The notes below the pieces were generated by a model that was not told the origin of the DNA, did not search any database, and was given only the letters and a program-made list of their open reading frames with translations. Made by a program: the position numbers and the translations under genes. A DNA stretch of 64,000 bases from an uncultured Pseudomonadota bacterium (GTDB lineage: Bacteria > Pseudomonadota > Alphaproteobacteria > Rs-D84), in the NCBI GenBank assembly GCA_949298405.1, contig CASFWA010000004.1:1-64000 (forward strand), written 5' to 3'. Positions 9,371 through 18,854 of this stretch are shown here, piece by piece (position 1 is the stretch's first letter; every line of letters starts with the position of its first letter).

Positions 9371-11821
9371 TTGAACGTACATATCGCGAATTTTTGTAAA
9401 ACTTCTTTATGTGTTTTGGCTATTTGCTGTTTTGCAAGTAGTGGTTTTTCTGCCCAAGCACCTAATCCTCGCTCTGGGACGGTTCAGAATACTGTCGCGA
9501 CAACTAACGTTGCACCACAACGTGCCAGTGGTAAAGATATTGTAAGTGTTTCAAACAATGGGGCGGCTAATACGATTTCAAGCAGCAGGTCTGCTTCTAA
9601 TACGGTTTCGCGTAGTGCAACACAAAGACCTTCCGCAACAGTTGCCAGAAGTGCGTCAGTGCCAACAAGTCAGAATGTTGTTAATTCTGGGCGTAGTGCG
9701 GTTAGACAGAGTACTGTTTCAAATGGTTCGACAACATCACGTGCTGCGTCTTCAAATGTTGTTAGAAGCGCAACTGCTAATAATACAGCACGTGCAGCGG
9801 CGGCGTCTGCTGTTGTAGGGGCATCGCGTTCATCTATGGCACGTGCAACAGCGGTTTTTGATGATATTTCAAAAATTGGTGGTGGTTATGCCACATGTCG
9901 TGAAGCATATGCAACATGTATGGATCAGTTTTGTGCAAATGCTAATGATACTTACCGCAGATGTTTTTGTAGTTCTAAATATACAGAATTTCGGGATATC
10001 GAAGACGCTTTGAACGAGGCTGTAAATCTTTTGGCAAGATTTGAAGATAACAACCTTAATGCAGTAGATAAAACCGCAGAAGAAGTTGCCGCAATGTACA
10101 GCGCAACAGAAGGTGAAAATGCTATTAAAAATGATACTAGTGCTGCTGCGTCGATGCTTGAAGAAATTGGTGACTTGTTGTCAGGTAATAAAAGTGCTTC
10201 TAGTAGTTATAATAGTGGAACATCGTTGGGTATTTTGTCTTTGGATTTTTCTACGGATTTAGATGATGTTTGGAGTGGTAATTCTAATTCAATATTTGAT
10301 AATTCTGGCGGTGTTGATTTGGCTTCTTTGGAAGGTCTGGAACTTTATAACCAAGCACATAAACAATGTTTGCAGTTAATAGCAGATTCTTGTGAAAATA
10401 ACGCGGTTTTGAGTATGGCAAAAAGCGCGTATGCAATATTAATTACTCAGGATTGTAATACATATGAGAAGAAAATAAATTCTCAGAAAGAAAGTCTGCA
10501 ACAAACCGTTCGTACTGCGGAAAAATATTTGCGTGAAGCGCGTTTAGAAGAATATCGCTCACACAATTCTGCTGATGTTAATGAATGTATTACAAAAGTA
10601 AAGAATGCTTTGACAACTGAGGTTGCGTGCGGTGCAAATTATAAGAAATGTTTGGATTATACCGGTGCTTATATTAATCAAAGTACAGGTGATGCAATTT
10701 ATTCACCGCGTCTATTCCAGTTGCAGAATTTGATAACTTTGGACGGTGCGTCAGATGATGTCTTGGGGCAGAATGCACAGTTTAATTCTTACTTAGATTC
10801 TAAACGTATGTTCGCAGAAACTGCACTAGATACTTGTCGTGATATATCTGATATTGTTTGGGAAGAATTTAAACGCCAGGCTTTGATTGAAATTGCTCAG
10901 GCACAAGATGAAAAAATAGAAGAAGTAAAAATGTCCTGCGTCAGTACAATGGCAGAATGTTATGATACGCAGACTAACGCACTAAAAGATTTTGATACGA
11001 CTACATCCCAGTATTCTGGTGCTATCAGTGCATATGCTGCAAAAGAAATGTGCCAAGACCAGGTTGTAGCGTGTGCATCCTTGTATGGTGATACCGAAGG
11101 CTGTGAATTCGATGGCAATGGCAGATTGACTGTCGGTAATAATGTAAGTGGGTTAAATGCTAATCAGATGTGTGGTTTGACTGCTTTGTTGGCTTTTGTT
11201 GATACGGTTGATACTGTTCGTGTGACAGAAGGATGCGAAACTGCCGTCAATAGTTATGTTCAAGATTTGTGCACGCCAACAAGCGGAACACAAGGGTTCC
11301 CATGGAAATGCAGAACTAAAAATCCTGGAACTATTAATGACGCGGCTAGTAGTAATTTAACCGCTTCGTTGGCAGCGAATATAAAACAATTTGCTATAGA
11401 TAATTGTGGTATACCGGGTCAAGAAAATTCATTTAGCACTTTGCCTGCGCAAACACAACAACAAATAGAACGTATAATCGCTGATGTTGTAGAAGAAATG
11501 GATTATATGATGATGGATATCTGTGAAGAATTGGATGGTTATTGGCTGGATGCAGATAATACAGAAGGTAATTTGTTAAAGGCGTTTTATAGTTCTGTTT
11601 ATGGTGGCAGTACAGATAATACAACATGGGGAAGATGTGTAGAAAACTCAACCATGATTGCTTGTTTGGATTATAATGAAACGGATAAAGAACCTGTTGC
11701 ATCCTATGATTTATCAAAAGATGAGTGTTCTTTTACTGATAACTGGTATAAATCAAAATGTTCTTTGTTAGGCAATGGATATTATGAAAATGGTGTTTGT
11801 TATGTGTCACCTAATAATTAA
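9371..11821 (+). CDS. Large exported Cys-containing protein with CRE-type motif
   Basis: An 816-residue exported protein. The TTG start follows an AGAGAG site and is needed to include the signal peptide (hydrophobic core near residues 10-25, cleavage near GFSA). Residues about 28-160 are low-complexity Ser/Ala/Thr/Asn/Val/Arg. The rest is mostly helical with regularly spaced Cys. CREAYATCMDQFC near residue 175 (Cys spacing 6 then 4) is matched by CREKIYNCLAEYC in the exported protein at 50003-51250. Further Cys pairs (ACGANYKKC, SCVSTMAEC, ECSFTDNWYKSKC) may form disulfides. It sits 12 bases before another exported Cys protein. No known family is recognised. Confidence 0.85.
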   Translation: MNVHIANFCKTSLCVLAICCFASSGFSAQAPNPRSGTVQNTVATTNVAPQRASGKDIVSVSNNGAANTISSSRSASNTVSRSATQRPSATVARSASVPTSQNVVNSGRSAVRQSTVSNGSTTSRAASSNVVRSATANNTARAAAASAVVGASRSSMARATAVFDDISKIGGGYATCREAYATCMDQFCANANDTYRRCFCSSKYTEFRDIEDALNEAVNLLARFEDNNLNAVDKTAEEVAAMYSATEGENAIKNDTSAAASMLEEIGDLLSGNKSASSSYNSGTSLGILSLDFSTDLDDVWSGNSNSIFDNSGGVDLASLEGLELYNQAHKQCLQLIADSCENNAVLSMAKSAYAILITQDCNTYEKKINSQKESLQQTVRTAEKYLREARLEEYRSHNSADVNECITKVKNALTTEVACGANYKKCLDYTGAYINQSTGDAIYSPRLFQLQNLITLDGASDDVLGQNAQFNSYLDSKRMFAETALDTCRDISDIVWEEFKRQALIEIAQAQDEKIEEVKMSCVSTMAECYDTQTNALKDFDTTTSQYSGAISAYAAKEMCQDQVVACASLYGDTEGCEFDGNGRLTVGNNVSGLNANQMCGLTALLAFVDTVDTVRVTEGCETAVNSYVQDLCTPTSGTQGFPWKCRTKNPGTINDAASSNLTASLAANIKQFAIDNCGIPGQENSFSTLPAQTQQQIERIIADVVEEMDYMMMDICEELDGYWLDADNTEGNLLKAFYSSVYGGSTDNTTWGRCVENSTMIACLDYNETDKEPVASYDLSKDECSFTDNWYKSKCSLLGNGYYENGVCYVSPNN

Positions 11822-11833
11822 GGTTGTGAAATT

Positions 11834-12976
11834 ATGAGAAAAAAAATATCTTTAATTTATATTTTAGTAGGTTTGTTATTAGGAACGCCCGCAGAGGCTA
11901 TTAATCTTAATACCGCTGTATGGGGGGCGTGGGGATATGATGGTAGTCAGAATGCTAATGGTTCTGCAGGGGATTTCATTATTGCTGGTGGTATTGGTAA
12001 AGGTGGTATGCATGGAACTTTTAGTGATGAATGGGGGGTGGTTGGTATAGTTGCTAATACCATAGTAGAACATGGCGGTTATTTCTGCCCGTATCAAGTC
12101 CAATGTGCAAATAAAAGAAAAAAGAAAAAAACTTGGACAATGTATTATTGGCCGACCGGTTTTTCTTATGATAAATGTGCTTGGTTGTGCGAAAGTGGAT
12201 ACAGCGGTCAGAATTGTATAGCGCAAACAAGTACACCATTAACTTGTGATGAGACTATTTATAGTACTGCGGATAGTGGAAAGTTCGGGGGAATTAGTTT
12301 AAAAACATCTGGTGGTGATGCAGATCAAAAAGAACAAGAAGTTACTGGCTTTAATCAATGGGGAACAGATCCAGAATGTGACGTTGTTTTGGGGGTTATA
12401 AGATATTTAAATCATGGTGTTGTTGCTGCACCTGTGAAAATATGTTGTGGAAGAAATAATTGGAAAAGTATAGACTCTTATGTAAATTCTGTTGATGTTG
12501 CTGTGGGGCAACAAAAGTTATTGTGTGCTTCAGGTTATACAGCAAACGACACAGGAACGGATTGTGTGCAGATAAATCCAGATGCTTGTGCTACTCAAAA
12601 TATGACTTTCTGTGCAAATTTTCCTCGTGAAAGTTATGACAGTGCTATACATACTTTGGAGGAAACAGAAGAAGGTTGTGTAAAATATTTTTGTTCTGAA
12701 CCAGGAAAGGCATTTCCTGCTTCTGGTGATACATCTTGTGTAGAATGTGACGAAGGTGTAAGAGGTGGTGCAAGTAGAAATAATGGTGTGTGTATGCATT
12801 GTGAAATGGGTCAGTATTTTGATACAAAAACTAGTAGCTGTCGAACAGCTAAAGCTTATTCTAAAACAGATATGCAATATGGAGATGGACAAACGAAAAA
12901 TACCGTAGAAATAGAAAACCAATGTTGGTTAAGTGTTGATCCAGAAGAATATGCTAATTGTGTGAAAGGAAATTAA
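11834..12976 (+). CDS. Exported Cys-rich protein with EGF-like segments
   Basis: A 380-residue protein with a signal peptide (MRKKISLIYILVGLLLGTP, cleavage near AEA). About 26 Cys follow, arranged as short EGF- or TNFR-like units such as CESGYSGQNC and CMHCEMGQYFD. A basic patch (KRKKKK) lies near residue 95. It follows the 816-residue protein by 12 bases and ends at a strong terminator, so the two form an operon. The Cys-unit style resembles that of the repeat proteins at the two window edges. An extracellular or envelope role is inferred. No enzyme motif is visible. Confidence 0.82.
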   Translation: MRKKISLIYILVGLLLGTPAEAINLNTAVWGAWGYDGSQNANGSAGDFIIAGGIGKGGMHGTFSDEWGVVGIVANTIVEHGGYFCPYQVQCANKRKKKKTWTMYYWPTGFSYDKCAWLCESGYSGQNCIAQTSTPLTCDETIYSTADSGKFGGISLKTSGGDADQKEQEVTGFNQWGTDPECDVVLGVIRYLNHGVVAAPVKICCGRNNWKSIDSYVNSVDVAVGQQKLLCASGYTANDTGTDCVQINPDACATQNMTFCANFPRESYDSAIHTLEETEEGCVKYFCSEPGKAFPASGDTSCVECDEGVRGGASRNNGVCMHCEMGQYFDTKTSSCRTAKAYSKTDMQYGDGQTKNTVEIENQCWLSVDPEEYANCVKGN

Positions 12977-13007
12977 AAAAAAGCGCTATTTTTATAGCGC
13001 TTTTTAT
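12977..13007. terminator. Bidirectional terminator between convergent genes
   Basis: AAAGCGCTAT/ATAGCGCTTT stem flanked by A and T runs. It can serve both the plus-strand operon and the minus-strand regulator ending at 13004. Confidence 0.9.
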
Positions 13008-13417
13008 TCTACACCGTTTAATGTCTTTAACATTTTCATTACAATCTTTCTTTGTTCGTCATTCGGTAATTTCCAATAAAGATTTATTAATTGTAAAGAC
13101 TCGTTCTTTGATAGTGGGTCATCATTTTTTTGCTCTGATACACGTGCTATTTTCCCTGTGCGATTAGGTTCTGGCATGTTGCCAGGAAGCCCCGAAAAAA
13201 AGAATGATACAGGTGTTTCAAGTGCGGTGCTTAGTTCAAATAATCTGGATGCAGATATTCTGTTCCCTGCACTTTCATATTTTTGTATCTGCTGAAATGT
13301 AACCCCACATATTTTGGCTAAATCTTTTTGCGACAAACCCATCATTACACGACGCAATTGAACGCGCTGACCAATGTGTTCGTCAACCGCAGTCGGGGTA
13401 AAAGGTTTTCCACTCAT
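13004..13417 (-). CDS. XRE-family helix-turn-helix regulator (PraR-like)
   Basis: A 137-residue DNA-binding protein. Residues about 13-70 form a Cro/CI-type helix-turn-helix (QRVQLRRVMMGLSQKDLA, then VTFQQIQKYESAGNRIS). The following ALETPVSFFFSGLP is typical of a large alphaproteobacterial XRE group that includes PraR of rhizobia. The C-terminal half is a helical region of unknown role. The ribosome-binding site (AAGAGA) is weak. Targets cannot be read from the sequence. It is monocistronic and convergent with the Cys-protein operon. Confidence 0.88.
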   Translation of the reverse strand: MSGKPFTPTAVDEHIGQRVQLRRVMMGLSQKDLAKICGVTFQQIQKYESAGNRISASRLFELSTALETPVSFFFSGLPGNMPEPNRTGKIARVSEQKNDDPLSKNESLQLINLYWKLPNDEQRKIVMKMLKTLNGVE

Positions 13418-13546
13418 TTTTTATCTCTTTTTTTCTTATGAAATACTTCCTATATACATAACATTTATACAATTTTTCTTTTTGTTTTGCAATCAAAAAA
13501 GCCTTATGATACTCTTGATGGGCTGAAATAAAAAATTGGGGGAAAA

Positions 13547-15019
13547 ATGAAGAAACCGTTAGTTTTGTGTATAATGGACGGAGTTGGAATTAACGCCGAT
13601 AATAATCATAATGCAGTAGCAGAGGCTAATATGCCTTTCTTTCAATCATTGATGGAAAAATATCCTCGTTCAGAATTAAGTGCAAGCGGACCAGCTGTGG
13701 GATTACCAGAAGGCACAATGGGAAATTCGGAAGTGGGACATATTACAATAGGTTCTGGTCGTGTCGTAAATCAATTTTTACGCAGATTCCAAATAGAAGA
13801 TTGGAGTACAAATAAACCTTTGCAGAACTTTATAGATTCTGTGAAAAAAGACGGCGGAATAGTTCATCTTGCGGGTTTAATGTCTGATGGGCGTGTACAT
13901 GCAGACATTAACGATATGATGACAATCGCATTGTATGTTTTAAAATCTGGGTTGAAATTATGTATTCATTTTATTGCAGATGGGCGTGATACTTTGCCTC
14001 AATCTGCCCCAGAATATATAAAACTAATAAAAAAACAATTGAAAGAATACATTTCATTAGGTCAAGCTTTCTTTGGTACTTTATCTGGGCGTTATTATGC
14101 TATGGACAGAAATCAGAATTTAGACCGTACGGAACTTGCGTTTAACGCAATTGCAAATGCAAAATCAGAATATACTGCTTCTACAATTGATAACGCTTTA
14201 AAAGATGCTTATGAACGTGGTGAAACTGATGAGTTTATTAAACCTACTGTAATATCTGGTGATATGCCTATTACAGAAAAAGATGGTTTCTTGTTTGGTA
14301 ATTATCGTAGCGATAGAGCACGTCAAATAGTGCGTGCAATTCTTAAAACTAATGCGCATATATTATGTTTTTCGCAATATGGCGAGGGTTTAAATGAGAT
14401 TTGCCCTGCTCTGTTACCAGACATTCCTGTTGAAAACACTTTGGGGGATGTTTTGGCTAAAAATGGGAAAACACAATTGCGTATTGCAGAAACAGAGAAA
14501 TATAATCATGTTACATATTTCTTTGATGCGGAACGCAATATAGATTTACCAGGTGAAAAAAAGATTTTAATTGATTCCCCTGCTGTCGCTACATTTGACT
14601 TGAAACCAGAAATGTCGGCACGTGAAATAACGGATGCTTTATTGCCAGAATTATCAAAGTTTGATGTTGTTATTTTAAACTATGCAAATGGTGATATGGT
14701 CGGTCATACTGGTAATGAAACTGCCGCTATTCGTGCTATGGAATTTTTAGATTTGCAATTGTCGCGCTTGGTACCAGCAGTCTTGGAACTGGGGGGTATT
14801 GTGTTGATTACGGCAGACCATGGTAATGCGGAAAAAATGTGGGATGATGAAAATAATCTTCCTTGGACCGCACATACAACTAACCCTGTAAACTTTATTG
14901 TGGTTTCAAATGAGGATATAGCAGTTGCCAATGGGGGCTTGTCTGATATCGCACCAACTATGCTAAAATTATTGGGGTTACCACAGCCTAGTGATATGAC
15001 AGGGAAAAGTTTAATATAA
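13547..15019 (+). CDS. gpmI: Phosphoglycerate mutase, cofactor-independent
   Basis: Interconverts 3- and 2-phosphoglycerate with two metal ions and no bisphosphoglycerate. At 490 residues it is slightly below the family's usual 510. The N-terminal metal motif VLCIMDGVG, the catalytic serine loop GNSEVGH near residue 63 and the C-terminal metal ligands NYANGDMVGHTGN and TADHGNAE are all present. A GGGGGAAAA ribosome-binding site precedes ATG and a terminator follows. With the phosphofructokinase at 18850 it suggests an Embden-Meyerhof route, which many Alphaproteobacteria lack. Confidence 0.97.
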   Translation: MKKPLVLCIMDGVGINADNNHNAVAEANMPFFQSLMEKYPRSELSASGPAVGLPEGTMGNSEVGHITIGSGRVVNQFLRRFQIEDWSTNKPLQNFIDSVKKDGGIVHLAGLMSDGRVHADINDMMTIALYVLKSGLKLCIHFIADGRDTLPQSAPEYIKLIKKQLKEYISLGQAFFGTLSGRYYAMDRNQNLDRTELAFNAIANAKSEYTASTIDNALKDAYERGETDEFIKPTVISGDMPITEKDGFLFGNYRSDRARQIVRAILKTNAHILCFSQYGEGLNEICPALLPDIPVENTLGDVLAKNGKTQLRIAETEKYNHVTYFFDAERNIDLPGEKKILIDSPAVATFDLKPEMSAREITDALLPELSKFDVVILNYANGDMVGHTGNETAAIRAMEFLDLQLSRLVPAVLELGGIVLITADHGNAEKMWDDENNLPWTAHTTNPVNFIVVSNEDIAVANGGLSDIAPTMLKLLGLPQPSDMTGKSLI

Positions 15020-15021
15020 AC

Positions 15022-15050
15022 AAACGGCGATTTTATTCGCCGTTTTTTAT
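15022..15050. terminator. Terminator between gpmI and tadA (convergent)
   Basis: AACGGCGA/TCGCCGTT stem with a T tract on the plus strand. Its position between convergent genes suggests it works both ways. Confidence 0.88.
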
Positions 15051-15491
15051 TTTCCTGCGTCCTTGAAAGAACGTTTTTAGAAATTGTGCAGATTCGTCTG
15101 CGTATTCGTTAATTTGATGTACTTTAGGCTTCCATAAGTGTTTATCTGTTTCGTATATTTTAGAATTGTTTAAAATGCCCCCACCCTTTAAATCGGCTGC
15201 AGCAAAATATATGTTGTTAATTCTTGCAAAAGATATTGCGGTTGCACACATGGCGCAAGGTTCAAGGCTTACATATATATCACAACCATCTAAGAATTTG
15301 GATTTTAGTTTCTTGCATGCCTTATTTATTGCGACTATTTCTGCATGTAGGGTTGGATTGTGCTTCTTTTGTACTTGGTTCTCACCACGAGCAATTATTT
15401 TACCGTCTTTCACAATTACTGCACCTATTGGCACATCACCATGTGATTGTGCACGAATTGCTAAATTTAAGGCTTGCTTCATAAACGACAT
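15033..15491 (-). CDS. tadA: tRNA(Arg) adenosine-34 deaminase
   Basis: Converts A34 of tRNA-Arg(ACG) to inosine. The zinc-site motifs are HAEI and PCAMC, in the order and spacing of the CDA-fold deaminases, in a 152-residue protein. I take ATG 15491 as the start; a GTG at 15500 and an ATG at 15482 are also possible because no ribosome-binding site is evident. It is divergent from rsmD with only 17 bases between the two ATGs, so its promoter must overlap rsmD or be very compact. Confidence 0.93.
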   Translation of the reverse strand: MSFMKQALNLAIRAQSHGDVPIGAVIVKDGKIIARGENQVQKKHNPTLHAEIVAINKACKKLKSKFLDGCDIYVSLEPCAMCATAISFARINNIYFAAADLKGGGILNNSKIYETDKHLWKPKVHQINEYADESAQFLKTFFQGRRKIKNGE

Positions 15492-15508
15492 GTTATACAC
15501 TTTATAAT

Positions 15509-16072
15509 ATGAATTCTAAATTGCAAATTATTTCAGGAAGATTTCACGGACGTAAATTAAACCTGTCCGCGGATGCACGCCCCACACAAAATAGAGCGCG
15601 CGAGGCTTTGTTTAATATGCTGGCTTCTGGTATTTTGGAACCAGCAGAAAAATATAATGTTTGGGATGTGTTCGCAGGTAGTGGCGCCTTGGGAATAGAG
15701 TTTTTATCAAGATATCCTAATTCAGAGGTTTTGTTTACAGACATTTCCGAAATATCAATAAAAACTATTAGAAAAAATTTGTCCGAATTAAAAATCGGAA
15801 CAGAAGCAAAGGTTGAAAAAATAGATGCGCTTAGTGCAGTAAGCAAATCCGCTGATAAGATAGATGTGGCGTTTGTTGATGCGCCATATTCTTTGACCGA
15901 ATTAGGACAGAAATTTTTAGAATTGTTTTCAAAAAAGGCAAAAATCGGTGCAATAGTTATATGGGAACAGGAAAATTCTAGTTTTGTTGAACCCGGCGAC
16001 GAATGGGTGGTTTTGAGAAATAAAATATACGGCAGAGCCAGATTTTTAATTTTGCAATTAGCAACCAAATAA
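15509..16072 (+). CDS. rsmD: 16S rRNA m2G966 methyltransferase RsmD
   Basis: SAM-dependent methyltransferase acting on G966 of 16S rRNA. The N-terminus LQIISGRFHGRKL, the substrate segment RPTQNRAREALFNML and the SAM-binding VFAGSGALGIE are typical. The catalytic motif is DAPY rather than the usual DPPY/F, an unusual substitution. No ribosome-binding site precedes ATG; TATAAT abuts it directly at 15503-15508. It is 17 bases from the divergent tadA start. Translation may be leaderless, driven by an element further upstream. Confidence 0.92.
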   Translation: MNSKLQIISGRFHGRKLNLSADARPTQNRAREALFNMLASGILEPAEKYNVWDVFAGSGALGIEFLSRYPNSEVLFTDISEISIKTIRKNLSELKIGTEAKVEKIDALSAVSKSADKIDVAFVDAPYSLTELGQKFLELFSKKAKIGAIVIWEQENSSFVEPGDEWVVLRNKIYGRARFLILQLATK

Positions 16073-16077
16073 AAACC

Positions 16078-16106
16078 TTGATTTTTCAATATTTTTGGTA
16101 AATAAT
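16078..16106 (+). promoter_or_regulatory. rplY promoter
   Basis: TTGATT, a 17-base spacer, then AATAAT. The same layout (TTGACT-17-AATAAT) occurs before rpsP, so both may be regulated alike. Confidence 0.45.
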
Positions 16107-16114
16107 ACGCCCTG

Positions 16115-16136
16115 CGTGGCACCCTTGGAGGTCACG
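16115..16136 (+). promoter_or_regulatory. Hairpin in rplY leader
   Basis: CGTG (115-118) pairs with CACG (133-136), and ACC (121-123) with GGT (130-132), with a two-base bulge and a six-base loop. It lies about 30 bases upstream of the ribosome-binding site. It could be a ribosomal-protein autoregulatory element, which is inference. Confidence 0.4.
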
Positions 16137-16168
16137 AAAAATATAAAATTTATAAAAAGGACTAAAAA

Positions 16169-16786
16169 ATGGCAATTAATTTAAAAGCAGAAATTCGCAA
16201 CGTTGCTGGCAAGGGGGCCGCTCGTAGCATTCGTAATAACAAAAATATCCCTGCCGTTATATACGGTGAGAAGAAAGCACCTGTTGCAATCGAATTGAAT
16301 GGTCGCGACTTTAACATGTTGTTAAAAACACCTAGTTTGCGTACGAAATTATTTAAAATTGAAACTTCTAATGGGACAGAAGATGCTATGTTGATGGATA
16401 TTCAGTATCATCCAGTTTCTGATGCGGTTATTCATGCTGATTTTAAACGCATCGATGTTAATAGCCCAGTAAATGTAAGCGTCCCTGTGGAAGTTATCAA
16501 CGCGGAAATCTCAAAGGGTTTAAAATTGGGCGGCGTTTTGAACTTTGCTGTTCGTAAAGTTGCTTTGCGTGGTTTAGTAGATAAAATACCAGAAAAGGTT
16601 ATTATTGATTTAGCTAATCTTACAATCGGTGATTCTGTTCACGGTTCCGATTTGGTATTACCAGAAGGTGTACAGTTAGGTTTGCATCAGGCTGAATTAG
16701 CTTTTGCTACAATCGGTGGTAAAATGCCAGAGGAAGCAGATAATGCAAAAGTTGCTGCACCAGCAACAGATAGTGCAAAGAAATAA
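16169..16786 (+). CDS. rplY: Ribosomal protein bL25 (CTC form)
   Basis: 5S rRNA-binding protein of the large subunit in its long form: an N-terminal L25 domain of about 95 residues (VAGKGAARSIRNNKNIPAVIYG) plus the C-terminal TL5/CTC domain, 205 residues in total. The AAGGA site and ATG are well placed. Pth often follows rplY in other bacteria but is absent here; the gene is alone between a leader hairpin and a terminator. The last 20 residues are a disordered Ala-rich tail. Confidence 0.96.
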   Translation: MAINLKAEIRNVAGKGAARSIRNNKNIPAVIYGEKKAPVAIELNGRDFNMLLKTPSLRTKLFKIETSNGTEDAMLMDIQYHPVSDAVIHADFKRIDVNSPVNVSVPVEVINAEISKGLKLGGVLNFAVRKVALRGLVDKIPEKVIIDLANLTIGDSVHGSDLVLPEGVQLGLHQAELAFATIGGKMPEEADNAKVAAPATDSAKK

Positions 16787-16800
16787 GCTTTATTATTTAT

Positions 16801-16831
16801 AAAAAACTGCTCTTTAAGAGCAGTTTTTTTG
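16801..16831 (+). terminator. Terminator after rplY
   Basis: AAACTGCTCTT/AAGAGCAGTTT stem with a long T tract. Confidence 0.92.
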
Positions 16832-16850
16832 TTATTTTTTTCCTGTGGTC

Positions 16851-16879
16851 TTGAAATCGTTTTTAGTATTCACTATATG
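16851..16879 (+). promoter_or_regulatory. dnaK promoter
   Basis: TTGAAA, a 17-base spacer, then TATATG. CTTGAAA also matches the -35 of heat-shock sigma32 promoters, but no CCCCAT-type -10 follows and no CIRCE element is visible. Confidence 0.5.
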
Positions 16880-16914
16880 CTATCTTAGCAAAAGATTTTG
16901 AAGGAGTGAAACAA

Positions 16915-18807
16915 ATGGGAAAAGTATTAGGTATCGATTTGGGAACTACTAATTCAGCCATGGCTTTCATGGATGGAAGTGAACCAAAAATTATTGAAAA
17001 TTCAGAAGGTCAGCGTACTACACCTTCTGTAGTTGCACTGACATCAAATGGTGAACAGTTGGTCGGTATTACCGCAAAAAACCAGGCTGTCACAAATCCA
17101 GAAAATACAATTTATGAAATTAAACGTTTGATGGGATTGCGCTATGATAGTCCTGCTGTAAAAGAAATTGCAGCACGTGTTCCTTATAAAATTGTCGCTG
17201 GTGATAACGGTGACGCTTGGGTGGAAATGGAAGGTAAAAAATATGCACCTTCTCAGATATCTGCTATGGTTTTAGCAAAATTGAAAAAAGATGCAGAAGC
17301 TTATCTTGGTGAAACAGTAACAGATGCAGTTATTACTGTTCCTGCATATTTTAATGATTCTCAACGTCAGGCTACAAAAGATGCTGGGCGTATCGCGGGC
17401 TTGAATGTTTTACGTATCGTTAACGAACCTACGGCCGCTGCTTTGGCGTATGGCTTGGATAAAGATAAAAACGGTACAATCGCTGTATATGACTTGGGTG
17501 GTGGTACTTTCGATATCTCTATCTTGGAAATCGTAGACGGTGTTTTTGAAGTTAAATCTACAAATGGTGATACTGCACTTGGTGGGTCTGACTTTGATGC
17601 TCGTATTTTGAAATACTTAATCGATGAATTTAAAGCGCAGACAGGTATCGATTTGTCCAATGATAAACTTGCACTGCAACGTTTGAAAGAAGCGGCAGAA
17701 AAAGCAAAAATTGAATTGTCTTCAAAAACTTCTGCTGATATTAACTTGCCTTTCTTAACCGCAGATGCAACTGGGCCAAAACACTTTAATACATCTTTGA
17801 CACGTGCAAAGTTGGAATCTTTGGTTGATGATTTGATTCAGAAAACAATCGAACCTTGTCGTAAAGCGTTAAAAGATGCTGGCTTAGATAAATCTCAGAT
17901 TAATGAAGTTATCTTGGTTGGTGGTCAGACACGTATGCCAAAAGTAGTTGAAACAGTTAAAGAATTCTTTGGGCGTGAACCTCATAAAGGTGTTAACCCT
18001 GATGAAGTTGTTGCGTTAGGGGCGGCAATTCAAGGTGGTGTTTTGAAGGGCGATGTAAAAGATGTTTTGTTGCTGGATGTCACACCGTTGTCTTTGGGTA
18101 TCGAAACATTGGGGGGGGTATTTACTCGCTTGATTGACCGTAATACAACAATTCCTACTAAGAAGTCACAAGTATTTAGTACCGCAGAAGATAATCAGTC
18201 CGCCGTTACAATTCGTGTGTTCCAAGGTGAACGTGATATGGCAGCAGATAATAAACTGCTTGGTCAGTTTAATTTGGAAGGTATTGCACCTGCTCCACGT
18301 GGTATGCCACAGATTGAAGTATCTTTTGATATCGATGCTAATGGTATTGTTCATGTGTCTGCAAAAGATAAAGGTACTGGTAAAGAACAGGCGATTTCTA
18401 TTAAATCTGATGGCGGTCTATCCGAAGAAGAAATCAAACGTATGGTTGATGAAGCGGCCGCTAATGCAGATGCAGATAAGAAAAAACGCGAATTAGCAGA
18501 AGCAAAAAATAATGCAGAAACTGCTATCTTCAGTATAGAAAAGTCTTTGAAAGAACATGGTGATAAAATCAGCGAAGATGAAAAGAAAGCCATTGAAGAT
18601 GCAAAGAAAGAACTTGCTGATGAATTGGCAAAATCTGATGCAACCGCAGAATCTTTGAAAAATAAGACAGAAGCATTGGCAGAAAAAGCAATGAAACTTG
18701 GCGAAGCGGTTTACAAGGCTTCACAGGAATCGGCGGCTGCACAAGGTGGCGAATCAAAGTCTAATGACGATGGTACGCGTGATGCAGATTTTTCTGAAAA
18801 GAAATAA
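16915..18807 (+). CDS. dnaK: Chaperone DnaK (Hsp70)
   Basis: ATP-dependent chaperone, 630 residues, normal length. The N-terminus [16 protein letters not shown], the phosphate loops ([22 protein letters not shown]) and the substrate-binding domain with its helical lid are all complete. The AAGGAG site at 16901-16906 fixes the start at ATG 16915, not the GTG nine bases upstream. The gene stands alone: dnaJ, usually directly downstream, is not in this window. The C-terminal tail ends in acidic and Ser-rich residues rather than the EEV of eukaryotic forms. Confidence 0.98.
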   Translation: MGKVLGIDLGTTNSAMAFMDGSEPKIIENSEGQRTTPSVVALTSNGEQLVGITAKNQAVTNPENTIYEIKRLMGLRYDSPAVKEIAARVPYKIVAGDNGDAWVEMEGKKYAPSQISAMVLAKLKKDAEAYLGETVTDAVITVPAYFNDSQRQATKDAGRIAGLNVLRIVNEPTAAALAYGLDKDKNGTIAVYDLGGGTFDISILEIVDGVFEVKSTNGDTALGGSDFDARILKYLIDEFKAQTGIDLSNDKLALQRLKEAAEKAKIELSSKTSADINLPFLTADATGPKHFNTSLTRAKLESLVDDLIQKTIEPCRKALKDAGLDKSQINEVILVGGQTRMPKVVETVKEFFGREPHKGVNPDEVVALGAAIQGGVLKGDVKDVLLLDVTPLSLGIETLGGVFTRLIDRNTTIPTKKSQVFSTAEDNQSAVTIRVFQGERDMAADNKLLGQFNLEGIAPAPRGMPQIEVSFDIDANGIVHVSAKDKGTGKEQAISIKSDGGLSEEEIKRMVDEAAANADADKKKRELAEAKNNAETAIFSIEKSLKEHGDKISEDEKKAIEDAKKELADELAKSDATAESLKNKTEALAEKAMKLGEAVYKASQESAAAQGGESKSNDDGTRDADFSEKK

Positions 18808-18820
18808 AATTATAAACATT

Positions 18821-18854
18821 AAAAAATCCCACCATTTGGTGGGATTTTTTTATT
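18821..18854. terminator. Terminator between dnaK and pfkA (convergent)
   Basis: AAATCCCACC/GGTGGGATTT stem followed by a T run. It can act on both strands. Confidence 0.9.

Noticed and set aside
9546-9818. Second-frame ORF of 90 codons inside the 816-residue gene
   Set aside because: It arises from the low-complexity Ser/Ala region; the signal-peptide frame explains the locus.
15544-16122. Minus-strand frame of 192 codons opposite rsmD
   Set aside because: It is a shadow of rsmD with no recognisable motif or start signal.
16840-16900. Sigma32 or CIRCE control of dnaK
   Set aside because: CTTGAAA is present but no CCCCAT-type -10 box and no CIRCE inverted repeat; only an ordinary promoter can be supported.
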